Shown here: positions 9,060 through 18,500 of the stretch, piece after piece
How positions within the stretch are numbered: the stretch's first letter is position 1
Layout: each line of letters begins with the position of its first letter
DNA from: UBA10347 sp905182135
GTDB lineage: Bacteria; Actinomycetota; Acidimicrobiia; Acidimicrobiales; UBA10347
Length of the DNA: 64,000 bases
Direction: 5' to 3'
Assembly (NCBI GenBank): GCA_963925805.1
Contig: CAWUSE010000016.1
Location: 1-64,000 of the forward strand
The notes under the pieces: model-generated
What the model saw: the letters and a program-made list of their open reading frames with translations, nothing else
What the model was told of the DNA's origin: nothing
The model's database searches: none
Translations under genes and position numbers: made by a program

Positions 9060-10097
9060 TTACAGCTCAAGCCGCCGCCGAACACGCGGCAGCACTTCGG
9101 TGCCAAGTAGCTCGATGCATTCCATCGCATGAGCTGGATCTGAGCCGGGCCAGGTGACACGCATGGTGAGGTGTGTCAGGCCCACTTCTTGGTGCTGAGC
9201 AACGAGTCCTTCCACGACCTCGTCGGGATCGCCCACGACAAACCGGTCCTTCGCAAGGTGGGAGAACTGCTCTTCGACCGACTGGCCTTCGACATCCTCA
9301 TCGCTACCGCTGTTCTGTAACCCCCAAGATGCATAGGCCGCGTACTTCGTCAGCAGGTGCGGAGCCACCCTGCGGCGGGCCTCGCCACTATCGCTATGGC
9401 AGAAAACCTCGATGAGTCGACCTGCCTCCAATGCCGGGGCCAGCCCCGCCTGTGCTCGAGCGTCGCCAAACATCTGCAATTGACTCGTCACTTCGCCTTT
9501 AGTCGCGTTTGGCATGGCCATGAACGCATCGGCCAACCGTCCCGCTCGCTTGATCGCACGTTCTGCCGAAGCCCCGATCCAGATCGGAGGACCACCTGGC
9601 TGGGCCGGGGCCGGTCTCACCGTTGCACCCGCCAACGAATACCACTCAGTCTCATGATCCACATCGCGCTCGCTCCACAACCGGCGGATCACCTGAATTC
9701 CATCAACGAAACGGGCGAGACGATCCTTGATATCGACGCCAAAAGCGTCGAACTCTTCTTGACGATAACCCTGGCCCAACGTGAGGATGAAGCGTCCGCC
9801 ACACAGCTGATCGATCAGTGCAACCTGCTCGGCAATGTCGACCGGTGGATGCAGCGGTAACAGCACCAGATTAGTACCCAAGTTCATATCACCGCTGTAT
9901 GCCGCAAGATGCGAGAGCAGCGCGAGTTGCGGGAAGAAGTGAAACCCATCCGTCAGATGATGCTCGCCTGCCCATACCGAGTCGAAGCCAAGCCGCTCAG
10001 CCAACTTGACCTGTTCAATGATCGCCCGTAAATGCGCCCCGGCATCCTCATCCTCAGGATGCTGTGAGTTCAGGTAGATACCCATTTTCAACGACAT
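9060..10097 (-). CDS. LLM class flavin-dependent oxidoreductase
   Basis: The start at 10097 is chosen because GGGGAA sits just upstream and the family's first strand follows (MSLKMGIYLNS); a longer frame to 10256 is not family-like. The 345-residue TIM barrel of the bacterial-luciferase superfamily shows GFDSVWAGEHHLTDG, LGTNLVLLPLHPPVDIAEQ, RFILTLGQGYRQEEF and PPIWIGASAERAIKRAGRLAD. Such enzymes use FMN or coenzyme F420. F420 is plausible for an actinobacterium but is not provable here. The substrate is unknown. Confidence 0.85.
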   Translation of the reverse strand: MSLKMGIYLNSQHPEDEDAGAHLRAIIEQVKLAERLGFDSVWAGEHHLTDGFHFFPQLALLSHLAAYSGDMNLGTNLVLLPLHPPVDIAEQVALIDQLCGGRFILTLGQGYRQEEFDAFGVDIKDRLARFVDGIQVIRRLWSERDVDHETEWYSLAGATVRPAPAQPGGPPIWIGASAERAIKRAGRLADAFMAMPNATKGEVTSQLQMFGDARAQAGLAPALEAGRLIEVFCHSDSGEARRRVAPHLLTKYAAYASWGLQNSGSDEDVEGQSVEEQFSHLAKDRFVVGDPDEVVEGLVAQHQEVGLTHLTMRVTWPGSDPAHAMECIELLGTEVLPRVRRRLEL

Positions 10098-10295
10098 ATT
10101 GTTCCCCAGCTTCGTGTCCGCTCGACAGTACCCGAAGTCATCTCTAACGACCGCACAAAGCGGCTTTGGTGCAGCGATGGCGCCATGACGTAGCTGCACA
10201 TCTCTGGTGTCTTTAGCTGGCTCGCAGCTCAACGCAGAAGCCTGCGGAGTTCCCAAGCTGCTCTACCTAGAAGGGCCTTTAGCTACTCACGCTCA

Positions 10296-11282
10296 TCATT
10301 TCCAGGCGTTGGCGACCAGCTCGAGACTGGTGATGCGGTCTTCCAGTGCATAGGTCGAGGGATACAGCATTAGCTCATCAGCGCCGGTGCGCTCGGCCAG
10401 TTCGTGCATACCAGCAACAACCTCTTCTCCGGTGCCAACGAGTGAGGAGACCGTCATTGCCGACGCAGCACCGAAGTCAGGGTGTTCGACAGCATCTTCA
10501 GGAGACAGCATGGGACCCATGCGGCCAGTTCGCAGGCCATAACGACGAAGTCGGGCTGGCCCGGAAAGCCATTTCGCTTGACCGTTCGTCTCGGCAGCGA
10601 TAGTCGATGCCGTCACGATTGTGTACGGCTCGTCGAGCACCGGCGATGGTTGGAATGAGTCACGATAGATTTCAACGGCTTCGACTGTGCCACCCATATC
10701 GAAATGGTGAGCAAACCCAAATGGTAAGCCCAAGATGCCGGCGAGTTGGGCGCTGAAGCCGCTCGACCCAAGCGGAATAACCGACGGGCTCGACGTCGCG
10801 ACCGGTGTGGCCTTAAACCGATTCCACAGTCCTTGCTCGTTCCGGACGTCGCCCAGCAGGCCCATGACATCGACCAGGTTGCGAGGGAAGTCCTCGGCGT
10901 TCGACTCGTTACGCGCGCCTCGAAGTGCCATAGCAGTTCCGCCGTCAGTGCCTGGCGCTCTGCCGACGCCTAGGTCTACTCGCCCGGGATAGAGCGCTTC
11001 GAGCATTGCGAACTGCTCGGCGATTGCCAGCGGGGCATGGTTCGGCAGCATGACACCACCGGAGCCGACCTTGATGGTCTCGGTGTTGGAAGCCAGATGG
11101 GCCATCAACACCGCTGGAGTCGTACTTGCAACCGTGGCCATGTTGTGGTGCTCAGCAACCCAAATGCGGGTGTAGCCAAGGCGCTCGGCCGCTTGGGCGA
11201 CTGCGGTCGTCTGCGCAAACGCATCAGTGCTAGTGGCCCCATCAGGAACCATTGCTAGGTCGAGAACCGAAAGCGGGATCAT
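10296..11282 (-). CDS. LLM class flavin-dependent oxidoreductase, MsnO8-like
   Basis: The 328-residue protein begins MIPLSVLDLAMVPDG and carries RIWVAEHHNM, GSGGVMLPNHAPLAIAEQFAML, and YPGRVDLGVGRAPGTD. This combination is typical of the MsnO8-type LLM subgroup (luciferase-like monooxygenases often encoded alone or in catabolic operons). Its ATG overlaps the upstream MFS transporter stop by 4 bases, so the two are probably co-translated. It is the last gene of a five-gene minus-strand run that starts with the aminotransferase at 15510. The substrate is not known. Confidence 0.85.
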   Translation of the reverse strand: MIPLSVLDLAMVPDGATSTDAFAQTTAVAQAAERLGYTRIWVAEHHNMATVASTTPAVLMAHLASNTETIKVGSGGVMLPNHAPLAIAEQFAMLEALYPGRVDLGVGRAPGTDGGTAMALRGARNESNAEDFPRNLVDVMGLLGDVRNEQGLWNRFKATPVATSSPSVIPLGSSGFSAQLAGILGLPFGFAHHFDMGGTVEAVEIYRDSFQPSPVLDEPYTIVTASTIAAETNGQAKWLSGPARLRRYGLRTGRMGPMLSPEDAVEHPDFGAASAMTVSSLVGTGEEVVAGMHELAERTGADELMLYPSTYALEDRITSLELVANAWK

Positions 11283-12565
11283 CGGCCTAAGGATACTTCT
11301 GTCGGAAGCCCAGTTATTGCCACCCCGCTAGCTGACCGATCATCCCGTAATTCCAGCAGATGAAAGATCACCGTTGCCGATGTAGCGATTGCGCCCATGA
11401 TTACGAGGGTGGTACGCAACCCTATAGCTTCGGCTAGCGCTCCAATCGGCGCCGCTGCAATTCCGAAACCAGCGAAAGACAACTGCATAAGCGACTGCAC
11501 GCGGCCCTGCATCTCGTCACTTGAACCCGCCAGTGCCAATGTGTTCGACAACGACTGGAACGCAGTGGTGCAGCCACCTATGCCAATAACGACGAGGAAC
11601 GACAGCCAGATCGTGGGGGCAAGGCCGAGCAGAATGACCCCAATACCAAACCCGATGCCCGAGATCACCATGATGCGTTTACCGCCTGGACCATCGGCTT
11701 TGGCCGCCAGCGGAAGCGACACAGCGACTGCTCCGATCGCACTCGCAGAACTGATCAGCCCTACATAGATATCACCAAGGTCAAAAATGCCCTCGACGAG
11801 CGCAGGGATAAACGCTACATAGTTGAAGCCAAACATGATGACGAAGAACGATGAAACCACGATGCGGCGCAACCGTCGATCAGAGTTCACATAACGCACA
11901 CCAGCCCGGATCTCGGTAATGGGGTTTCGCCGCGTCGCTGCGGCGGCTACACGGTGTGGCAGCCGCCAGATCTGTACAAGTGACACGAACGACATAGCAG
12001 CCGACAGCACATACGCTCCTCCGATACCCACGAACGTAAGCCCAGCTAAGAAGCCCGCCAGAGCTGGCGCAAACACGCGAGTGCCGCTCATGCTCAACAT
12101 CGAGAGTGTGATCGCGTTGCCCAACTGGTCACGGCCGACGAGCTCTGCCGCCATCGCAATCCGCGCCGGGCCATAGAAGGCGAACGCCAAGCCCTGCGCC
12201 ATCGATGCCAACAGGAGCATCCAGAAGGTAACGAGATCGGCCAGAACGACGACCGCCATCGCCGCCGCCGCGACAAATATCAGACTTTGGCTCCACAACA
12301 ACACTCTGCGCTTGGCGAAACGGTCAGCAACAACCCCACCAAATGGCGTACCGATCAGCATGGTCAGCCCGAACACCAAATAGACGAGACCGAGGGCCCC
12401 CTCGCTCTCGGTTAGGTCCCACGCAAGAAGCCCGCGCAGCACGAATTGGCCTTGCACAGACATGAATGAAAAAACGCCTGCCCACCACAACACGCGATAT
12501 TCAGGGACCTGTAGCGAAGACAGAGCTGCCCTGAACTTTGGTCCTCGGGGCGAACCAAAGCTCAT
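11279..12565 (-). CDS. MFS transporter, MFS_3 type exporter
   Basis: The 428-residue integral membrane protein has about 12 hydrophobic segments. The loop GGVVADRFAKRRVLLW between helices 2 and 3 is the MFS signature (GxxxDRxxRR-like). The N-terminal pattern EYRVLWWAGVFSFMSVQGQFVLRGLLAWDLT resembles the enterobactin-exporter-like group (MFS_3), usually efflux of small molecules. It is 16 bases downstream of the serine hydrolase gene and overlaps the LLM oxidoreductase gene. The cargo is unknown. Confidence 0.85.
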   Translation of the reverse strand: MSFGSPRGPKFRAALSSLQVPEYRVLWWAGVFSFMSVQGQFVLRGLLAWDLTESEGALGLVYLVFGLTMLIGTPFGGVVADRFAKRRVLLWSQSLIFVAAAAMAVVVLADLVTFWMLLLASMAQGLAFAFYGPARIAMAAELVGRDQLGNAITLSMLSMSGTRVFAPALAGFLAGLTFVGIGGAYVLSAAMSFVSLVQIWRLPHRVAAAATRRNPITEIRAGVRYVNSDRRLRRIVVSSFFVIMFGFNYVAFIPALVEGIFDLGDIYVGLISSASAIGAVAVSLPLAAKADGPGGKRIMVISGIGFGIGVILLGLAPTIWLSFLVVIGIGGCTTAFQSLSNTLALAGSSDEMQGRVQSLMQLSFAGFGIAAAPIGALAEAIGLRTTLVIMGAIATSATVIFHLLELRDDRSASGVAITGLPTEVSLGR

Positions 12566-12581
12566 GCGTTGTGCTGTCGAA

Positions 12582-13697
12582 TCAAGGTTTCACGCATTGT
12601 GCTGCAACGGTACTGATGGCCGTGCCGCGACGCGGCTCCCGGATCTGATGCCGGTCGTAGCCATTTGTTACGTACCCAAGCGACAGACCGGTCGCCGGGT
12701 CAGCCCATGCCAGCTGGCCACCGGCGCCATTGTGACCAAAGGCCTGGGGTGAAACCGCCCGCCCGAGACCTCGTATGTTCGACTTGCCATCATCTCCAGC
12801 CAGGATCAGTCCCAAGGACCGGTTGGCTGGTGTTCCCATTGGATCAGGGAGCGAGTTTCGTACCCGGCCGGTCCAGTCGGCCAGGCCATCGGCTGGCCAG
12901 ATGCCGGCCGGGCTATGCAACATCTCTTGGTAAAACATCGCCAAGTCGCGGGCACGCGCTACGCCGCCGCCGCCGGGAACACCTACGGCTCGGGCATCGG
13001 GATCGTTGAACCCAATAATCAACTCGTCGTTGACCTCGGAGGCCGGGAGCTCTCGCACCCCAAACGTTGCCTCCAACTCATCGGGCGTGGCTGGTTCCCC
13101 GACGAGCACGATGTCCTCGATGTCGGCCTGCTCTTCGTGTGCAATACCTAAAATGCGCGGCAGCCCAGCCGGGCCAGTCACCCGCAACTCGACCTCATCA
13201 CGGAAGTCATTTCCCGTGACAGCGTCAATGATCTCGGCCAAGACCCAATGGGCCGATGTCGGGTGGTACTCGAACCGAGTCCCCGGCTCCCAGTTGAGTC
13301 GCCATGACGCCATCCTGGCCTTGCGAGCATCGCGCCCGCCCCACACCGATGGCCCCATGGGAGCATGAGGGAACCCTGACGTGTGCAACATGACTTGCTC
13401 AACTGTGATATCCCCCTTCCCTTCGCCACCGAACTCGGGGAAATAAGTCACGACACGCTCGGCTGGGTCGACCTTGCCTTCGGCGATCAGCGTCCAGATA
13501 GTCGCCGCTACAAACGGTTTGGTCGCCGAGAAAATCACATAACGACTGTCGAGTGTCGCCTCGCCGAACACCGCTTCGGCTACGACCTCGCCCCCATAAC
13601 CCAGCGCGATCTGACAGGACGGAAGCAGACCATCGTCGACCTCACGGCCAGCGCGCTCCAATAAGTCAGCTATTTTTGATTGATCTAGGGAAGTCAT
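12582..13697 (-). CDS. Serine hydrolase, class C beta-lactamase/esterase fold
   Basis: The 371-residue protein has the nucleophile motif SxxK in VIFSATKPFV, the second motif around FEYHPTSAHW (Tyr as general base) and the third motif GHNGAGGQ. This set is typical of LovD/EstB-like esterases and transacylases rather than true beta-lactamases. There is no signal peptide, which argues for a cytoplasmic esterase or acyltransferase. It sits 8 bases from the DUF3237 gene and 16 from the MFS gene, within one apparent operon. The acyl substrate is unknown. Confidence 0.85.
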   Translation of the reverse strand: MTSLDQSKIADLLERAGREVDDGLLPSCQIALGYGGEVVAEAVFGEATLDSRYVIFSATKPFVAATIWTLIAEGKVDPAERVVTYFPEFGGEGKGDITVEQVMLHTSGFPHAPMGPSVWGGRDARKARMASWRLNWEPGTRFEYHPTSAHWVLAEIIDAVTGNDFRDEVELRVTGPAGLPRILGIAHEEQADIEDIVLVGEPATPDELEATFGVRELPASEVNDELIIGFNDPDARAVGVPGGGGVARARDLAMFYQEMLHSPAGIWPADGLADWTGRVRNSLPDPMGTPANRSLGLILAGDDGKSNIRGLGRAVSPQAFGHNGAGGQLAWADPATGLSLGYVTNGYDRHQIREPRRGTAISTVAAQCVKP

Positions 13698-13705
13698 CGA
13701 GATCG

Positions 13706-14128
13706 TTATCCTCCGACGACTTCATACAGCTCATAGACGAGGCTGTCGGGGCCGTTCTGACCTACACCCACCGCCTGCATCCGGTTCATCCAGTCGTATT
13801 CTTCGGCGCCCGTTTGGAAAAGCGGCGCAGACACCACCTTGCCGGTGGTCAGGTCGATACGTCCCGAATACTCCATGTAGATGAACTCGTCGTCCTCTGT
13901 TTTCAGTGTCGCTCGAACATCGAGCGTGCCATAGGATCCGTCAGGCCCCACGGTCAGCCAGTCCGCTGCAGACTTGCCGACCATTGACGCTGAGATCTTT
14001 GGACCAGACATCTCGACGGTGTCGACTTCCGCAACGATCCGCGTGCCGACGGGGCCGCCCTTGATAACGAAAGACTCGCCGAGGGTCACCGTCATGGTGG
14101 CGAAGTGAACAAGGTCCGGGCTAGCCAT
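13706..14128 (-). CDS. DUF3237 family protein
   Basis: The 140-residue protein is preceded by AGGAG seven bases upstream of its ATG. Segments such as GPVGTRIVAEVDTVEMSGP, ADWLTVGPDGSYGTLDVR and YMEYSGRIDL match DUF3237, a small beta-barrel family found beside catabolic enzymes and without an assigned reaction. It lies 44 bases downstream of the aminotransferase and 8 upstream of the serine hydrolase. The family call is good; the role is unknown. Confidence 0.8.
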   Translation of the reverse strand: MASPDLVHFATMTVTLGESFVIKGGPVGTRIVAEVDTVEMSGPKISASMVGKSAADWLTVGPDGSYGTLDVRATLKTEDDEFIYMEYSGRIDLTTGKVVSAPLFQTGAEEYDWMNRMQAVGVGQNGPDSLVYELYEVVGG

Positions 14129-14172
14129 GTTGCGGCTCCTCTGATAGGCAACTGATGCCGACGCTAGCAGCG

Positions 14173-15510
14173 CTACTCGGCCACACGACTAGCCGTAGGC
14201 CACTGCCTCCCAGCGACATCAACCACCGCTGTTACGAAGTGGTCGATATCAGCGACACTTGTAGCGACGTTCCAGCAGCCCATGCCATACGTGCTCAGGT
14301 ACACCTCGCTCCGAAGCAGTTGCCGCTGCAATTCGGCCATCGTGGCGGCCTCATCACTCGAATGTCGAGTGTCACGATATGACCGAATCGTCCGTTGATT
14401 CGGATGGATACGGAACAGGGAGCCGGCGCCGGTGACCTGCCAACCGAGTTGAGTCTCGGCGAAGGCTTGCCGCAGAGAGGAACGACAATGTTCGCCGATC
14501 ATGTCGAGATGGGTAAACGCCGCATCGTCGAGCTGTTGCATACAAGCAAGACCTGCTGTCATCGTGACCGGGTTCGCGGTGAACGTTCCCCCCGAGGGAA
14601 CCATCGCCCGTTCCCCACCGTGCGCAGCGAACACCGACATGACCTCGGCTCGTCCGGCTACCGCGCCCACAGGAAACCCACCGCCGATGATCTTGGCGAG
14701 GGCAGTCAGATCAGGCTCGATGCCAAAGAGTGCCTGCCCTCCCCCAGGGGCCAAACGAAACGAGATGACCTCATCGAGGATCACGAGCGCTCCGACCTCT
14801 CGCGCCGTCTGCTGGATCGCATCGATAAACTCGCGTTCGATCGCTGGCATTCCCACGCGGCTCGGCATCGGGTCAAACAACACGCCAGCGCAACGATCGC
14901 CCGCTGCGGCGATCACCGCTCGCGCAGCTTCCGCATCGTTGAACGGGATCACTGCAACCTCGTCAGAGATTGACGCCGGTGTCCCCGCTGCATAGGGCAC
15001 CGTCACTGGTCGCGCTGCTTGTCCCCACACGCCCGGATCAGGATCCAAGCTGGCCTCGGCATGGTCATAGGTTCCGTGGTAGCTGCCTTCGACCTTGACG
15101 ATCAATGGTCGGCCGGTAAACGCCCGGGCTGCCTTGATAGCTCCCATCACCGCTTCAGTTCCTGAATTACAAAACCGGATCTGGTCCACCGTGCTCAGTC
15201 GGGAACAAAGTAATTCTGCAAGCTCAATCTCAACGCTGGTCGCTAGCGAGAACGCCGTGCCACGACCCAGCTGTACTCGCACTGCTTCATCGATCACTGG
15301 ATCGGCATGACCCAAGATGATCGACGTGAAATTATTATTCGCGTCCAGATAGCGATTGCCATCGATATCGACCACCCATGCGCCCTGTCCTTCAGCAATG
15401 TAAATCGGGTGTGGTGCCGTCAACACCGTCGAACGGGATGCGCCCCCAGGGATCGAGCGCTTCGCCCGGCCAAACAACTCGGCTGAACGGGATGGTGTTT
15501 CATATGCCAT
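14173..15510 (-). CDS. Class III PLP aminotransferase, glutamate-1-semialdehyde aminomutase-like
   Basis: From the ATG at 15510 the protein is 445 residues; a 20-residue extension looks spurious. It opens with ELFGRAKRSIPGGASR, as in GSA-aminomutase-like enzymes. It has NSGTEAVMGAIKAARAFTGR (phosphate-binding turn), ILDEVISFR (Asp to the pyridine nitrogen) and TALAKIIGGGFPVGA, where the Lys is the PLP Schiff base. These enzymes shift or transfer amino groups. The catabolic setting argues against heme synthesis. It heads a five-gene operon and diverges from hyuAB with only 38 bases between start codons. Confidence 0.85.
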   Translation of the reverse strand: MAYETPSRSAELFGRAKRSIPGGASRSTVLTAPHPIYIAEGQGAWVVDIDGNRYLDANNNFTSIILGHADPVIDEAVRVQLGRGTAFSLATSVEIELAELLCSRLSTVDQIRFCNSGTEAVMGAIKAARAFTGRPLIVKVEGSYHGTYDHAEASLDPDPGVWGQAARPVTVPYAAGTPASISDEVAVIPFNDAEAARAVIAAAGDRCAGVLFDPMPSRVGMPAIEREFIDAIQQTAREVGALVILDEVISFRLAPGGGQALFGIEPDLTALAKIIGGGFPVGAVAGRAEVMSVFAAHGGERAMVPSGGTFTANPVTMTAGLACMQQLDDAAFTHLDMIGEHCRSSLRQAFAETQLGWQVTGAGSLFRIHPNQRTIRSYRDTRHSSDEAATMAELQRQLLRSEVYLSTYGMGCWNVATSVADIDHFVTAVVDVAGRQWPTASRVAE

Positions 15511-15548
15511 CCTCGAAGTATCACAGACCCTCGTAGGAGGAACCCAAG

Positions 15549-18500
15549 ATGGCAAGACCTGTTGCACCATGGAGAATCGGCGTCGACGTCGGTGGCACTT
15601 TTACCGACCTCGTCCTCGTTGACGCTGATGCCTCTAGCTGGGTCGCCAAGGTCCCCTCGGTTCCATCGGACCCCAGCCATGGTGTGTTGGCCGCCGTCGA
15701 GCGAGTCGCTGCGGACCTTGGTTTGCCTACTCGTGAAGTGCTCGCGCAATGCGGTCTGTTCGTTCATGGTTCAACCATCGCGACGAACACCATGCTCGAA
15801 GGCAAGGGAGCCACCGTCGGCCTCGTGACCACCGAGGGATTTCGCGACGTCATCGAAATCCGTCGCGGACTGCGCCCTGATCAGTGGAACCATCGCGAGC
15901 CCTATGCCCCGGTGCTAGTTCCTCGATATCTGCGACTGCCTATGGCTGGCCGTATCGATGCCGACGGCAGCGAACACCAACCACTCGACCTCGGTCACAT
16001 CGACGATCTCTTGGCAACGTTTCGCGACGAGGGCGTCGAGTCAATCGCCGTTGCATTCATGAACAGCTACGCAAACCCTGCGCACGAACATGCTGCTGCT
16101 GACGCGCTCAGCCAAGCTTGGGACGGGAACTGGATCAGCACATCAGCAGATGTGTCGCCTCTCATGGGCGAATATGAACGCACATCGACTGCGGTCGTTA
16201 ACGCCACGCTCATGCCGCTCGTCGTCGGCTACCTCCACCGGCTTGAGACTGAACTGATCGAGCGAGGGCTCGTCCGCTCATTGCTGCTCGTGCAGTCGAA
16301 CGGCGGCGCCGCCTCGGTCGACCAGTTGGCATCGCGACCGGTCAATCTCCTGCTCAGCGGCCCCGCCGCCGCAGTCGGAGCCCTCACCCTGTACAGCCAT
16401 CTCGTTGACGATTTAGGTGTGGCCGACGGCGACGAGGGCAACCTCATTTCGATGGAGATTGGAGGCACCTCGTGTGATGTCCTGCTTATGGCCGGCCGCG
16501 AGGTCGACACCAAGGACGACATCGACGTTGCCGGGTACCACGTATCCACGCCTGCAATCGATATCCATACGATCGGCGCTGGCGGCGGCACAATTGCCGG
16601 TGTAGACGATGCTGGGATGTTGTTCGTCGGGCCCGAAGGAGCCGGTGCTGATCCTGGACCCGCCTGTTACGGCCACGGGGGCGCGCTCCCTACCGTCACC
16701 GACGCGCATCTGGTACTTGGACGCCTCCGTCCGGGCAAGTCCCCAGGCGGCACGCTCGACCTCAACCTCCAGGCAGCAACCGACGCGATTCGCACCCATG
16801 TGGCAGAACCACTCGGCATGTCGGTGCCAGACGCTGCCGCCGGAATCATCGAGTTGACCGAGCAACATTTGCTGAGCGCAGTGGAACATATCTCGATCGA
16901 GCGAGGCCACTCCCCTCGCCGTTTCAGCCTGGTCGCGGCTGGCGGGGCGGGTCCCATGCACGGCGCAGCGATCGGCGCCGGCTTGGGATGTCACCAGGTG
17001 TACGTTCCCCGCGACGCTGGCGCATTGTGTGCCATCGGCATGTTGCACGCCGACATTCGTCAGGACTTCACCAAGGTGCTGGTTGGCTCGCTTGACGACC
17101 TGCCCAACGAGGTTGTGTTGGCAGGCTTCGCTGATCTTGAATCGCGGGCCCTGGACACGATGCAAACCGAGGGCTTCGCCGAAGACGCTGTTCATCTACG
17201 ACACGAACTCGAACTCCATCACCCTGGGCAGATGTGGAGCATCCGAGTGCGGCTCAGTGCCGGTGCGTTTGACCCAGCGACCGTCCGCGCCGCGTTCGAA
17301 GTCGAGTACGAGCGCTTGTATGGACATGTCCAGAACGACGGCACCGTCATGGTGGCGTCGCTCCGCCTGATCGCAAGCGCCTCGCCAGCAGTCCAAGCCC
17401 GGCCTCGCACCATCACTGAAGTGACCAATGAGGATCTCGCCCCAAGCGAGCAGCGTGCCGTCTGGTTCCCGAATGATGGCTGGGTCGACGCAGCCGTCTT
17501 CGATGGCGCCCAACTTCACCCTGGCGAGCGGATCACAGGCCCGGCTCTGATCGAGGAACTCACTACGACCGTGGTCGTTCGACCCGGCGATGAACTGGTC
17601 GTCGATCCCACCGGCAACTTCATGATCAGCCTCGCTCCGAGCGATCGTTCCATAATCGCAGCACCCGGCGTCGACGCAGCTCGCTCTAGTGAGGGTCTCG
17701 ATCCTGTGATCTTGGCTCTCATGCAGAACCGCCTGGACCAGATCACCCGACATATGGGCTGGGTCATGACCCGAACCGCCCGCAGCACGATCTTCAGCCA
17801 GAGTCACGACTTCAGCTGCTTCATCAGTACGCCCGACGGAACGCTTGTCGCCAATGCTGACGGCATCCCCATCCACACCGGTGGCGGCGGGTTCGCTGTG
17901 CGCGCTTTGCTTGGACGGTTCGCCGGTCGCATTAATCCCGGCGATGTGTTCTTGTTGTCTGATCCCTATGTCGCAGGCGGCAATCATCTACCCGACTGGG
18001 TTATCGCTCGTCCAATATTTGTTGACGACGCCCTCATGGGTTTCTGTTGCAACAGGGCCCACCAAAATGACATCGGTGGCGGCCTAGCCGGCACGTATAA
18101 TCCCCAGGCCACCGAGATATGGCACGAGGGCATCCGGCTTCCTGTTCTCAAGCTGATCGAGCAAGGTCAGGTACGAGACGACCTGTGGGAGCTGTTGCTC
18201 ATCAACTGCCGCACCCCTGAGTTGCTCGATGGGGATCTGCTGGCCATGATTGGATCCACTCGTATTGGTGGCGAGCGGGTACAGGCATTAATCACCGAGC
18301 TGGGCCAGAACGAATACCTTCGTTACCTCGACGGCGTGCTCGATCACGCTGACCGACGGATGCGCCTGGCCGTTGGCGAGTTGCCCGATGGCGTCTTCTA
18401 TGGCGAGGACCATTCAGACAACGACTGCTTCGTCGAGACCGACATCGCCGTGCGAGTGACACTCACCGTCACGGGCGACTCTGTGACGGTCGATTTCACT

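Noticed and set aside
16413..17987. Two long antisense frames (260 and 263 codons) opposite hyuAB
   Set aside because: They lie wholly within the conserved HyuA region, show no domain signature and reflect the codon bias of the sense gene.
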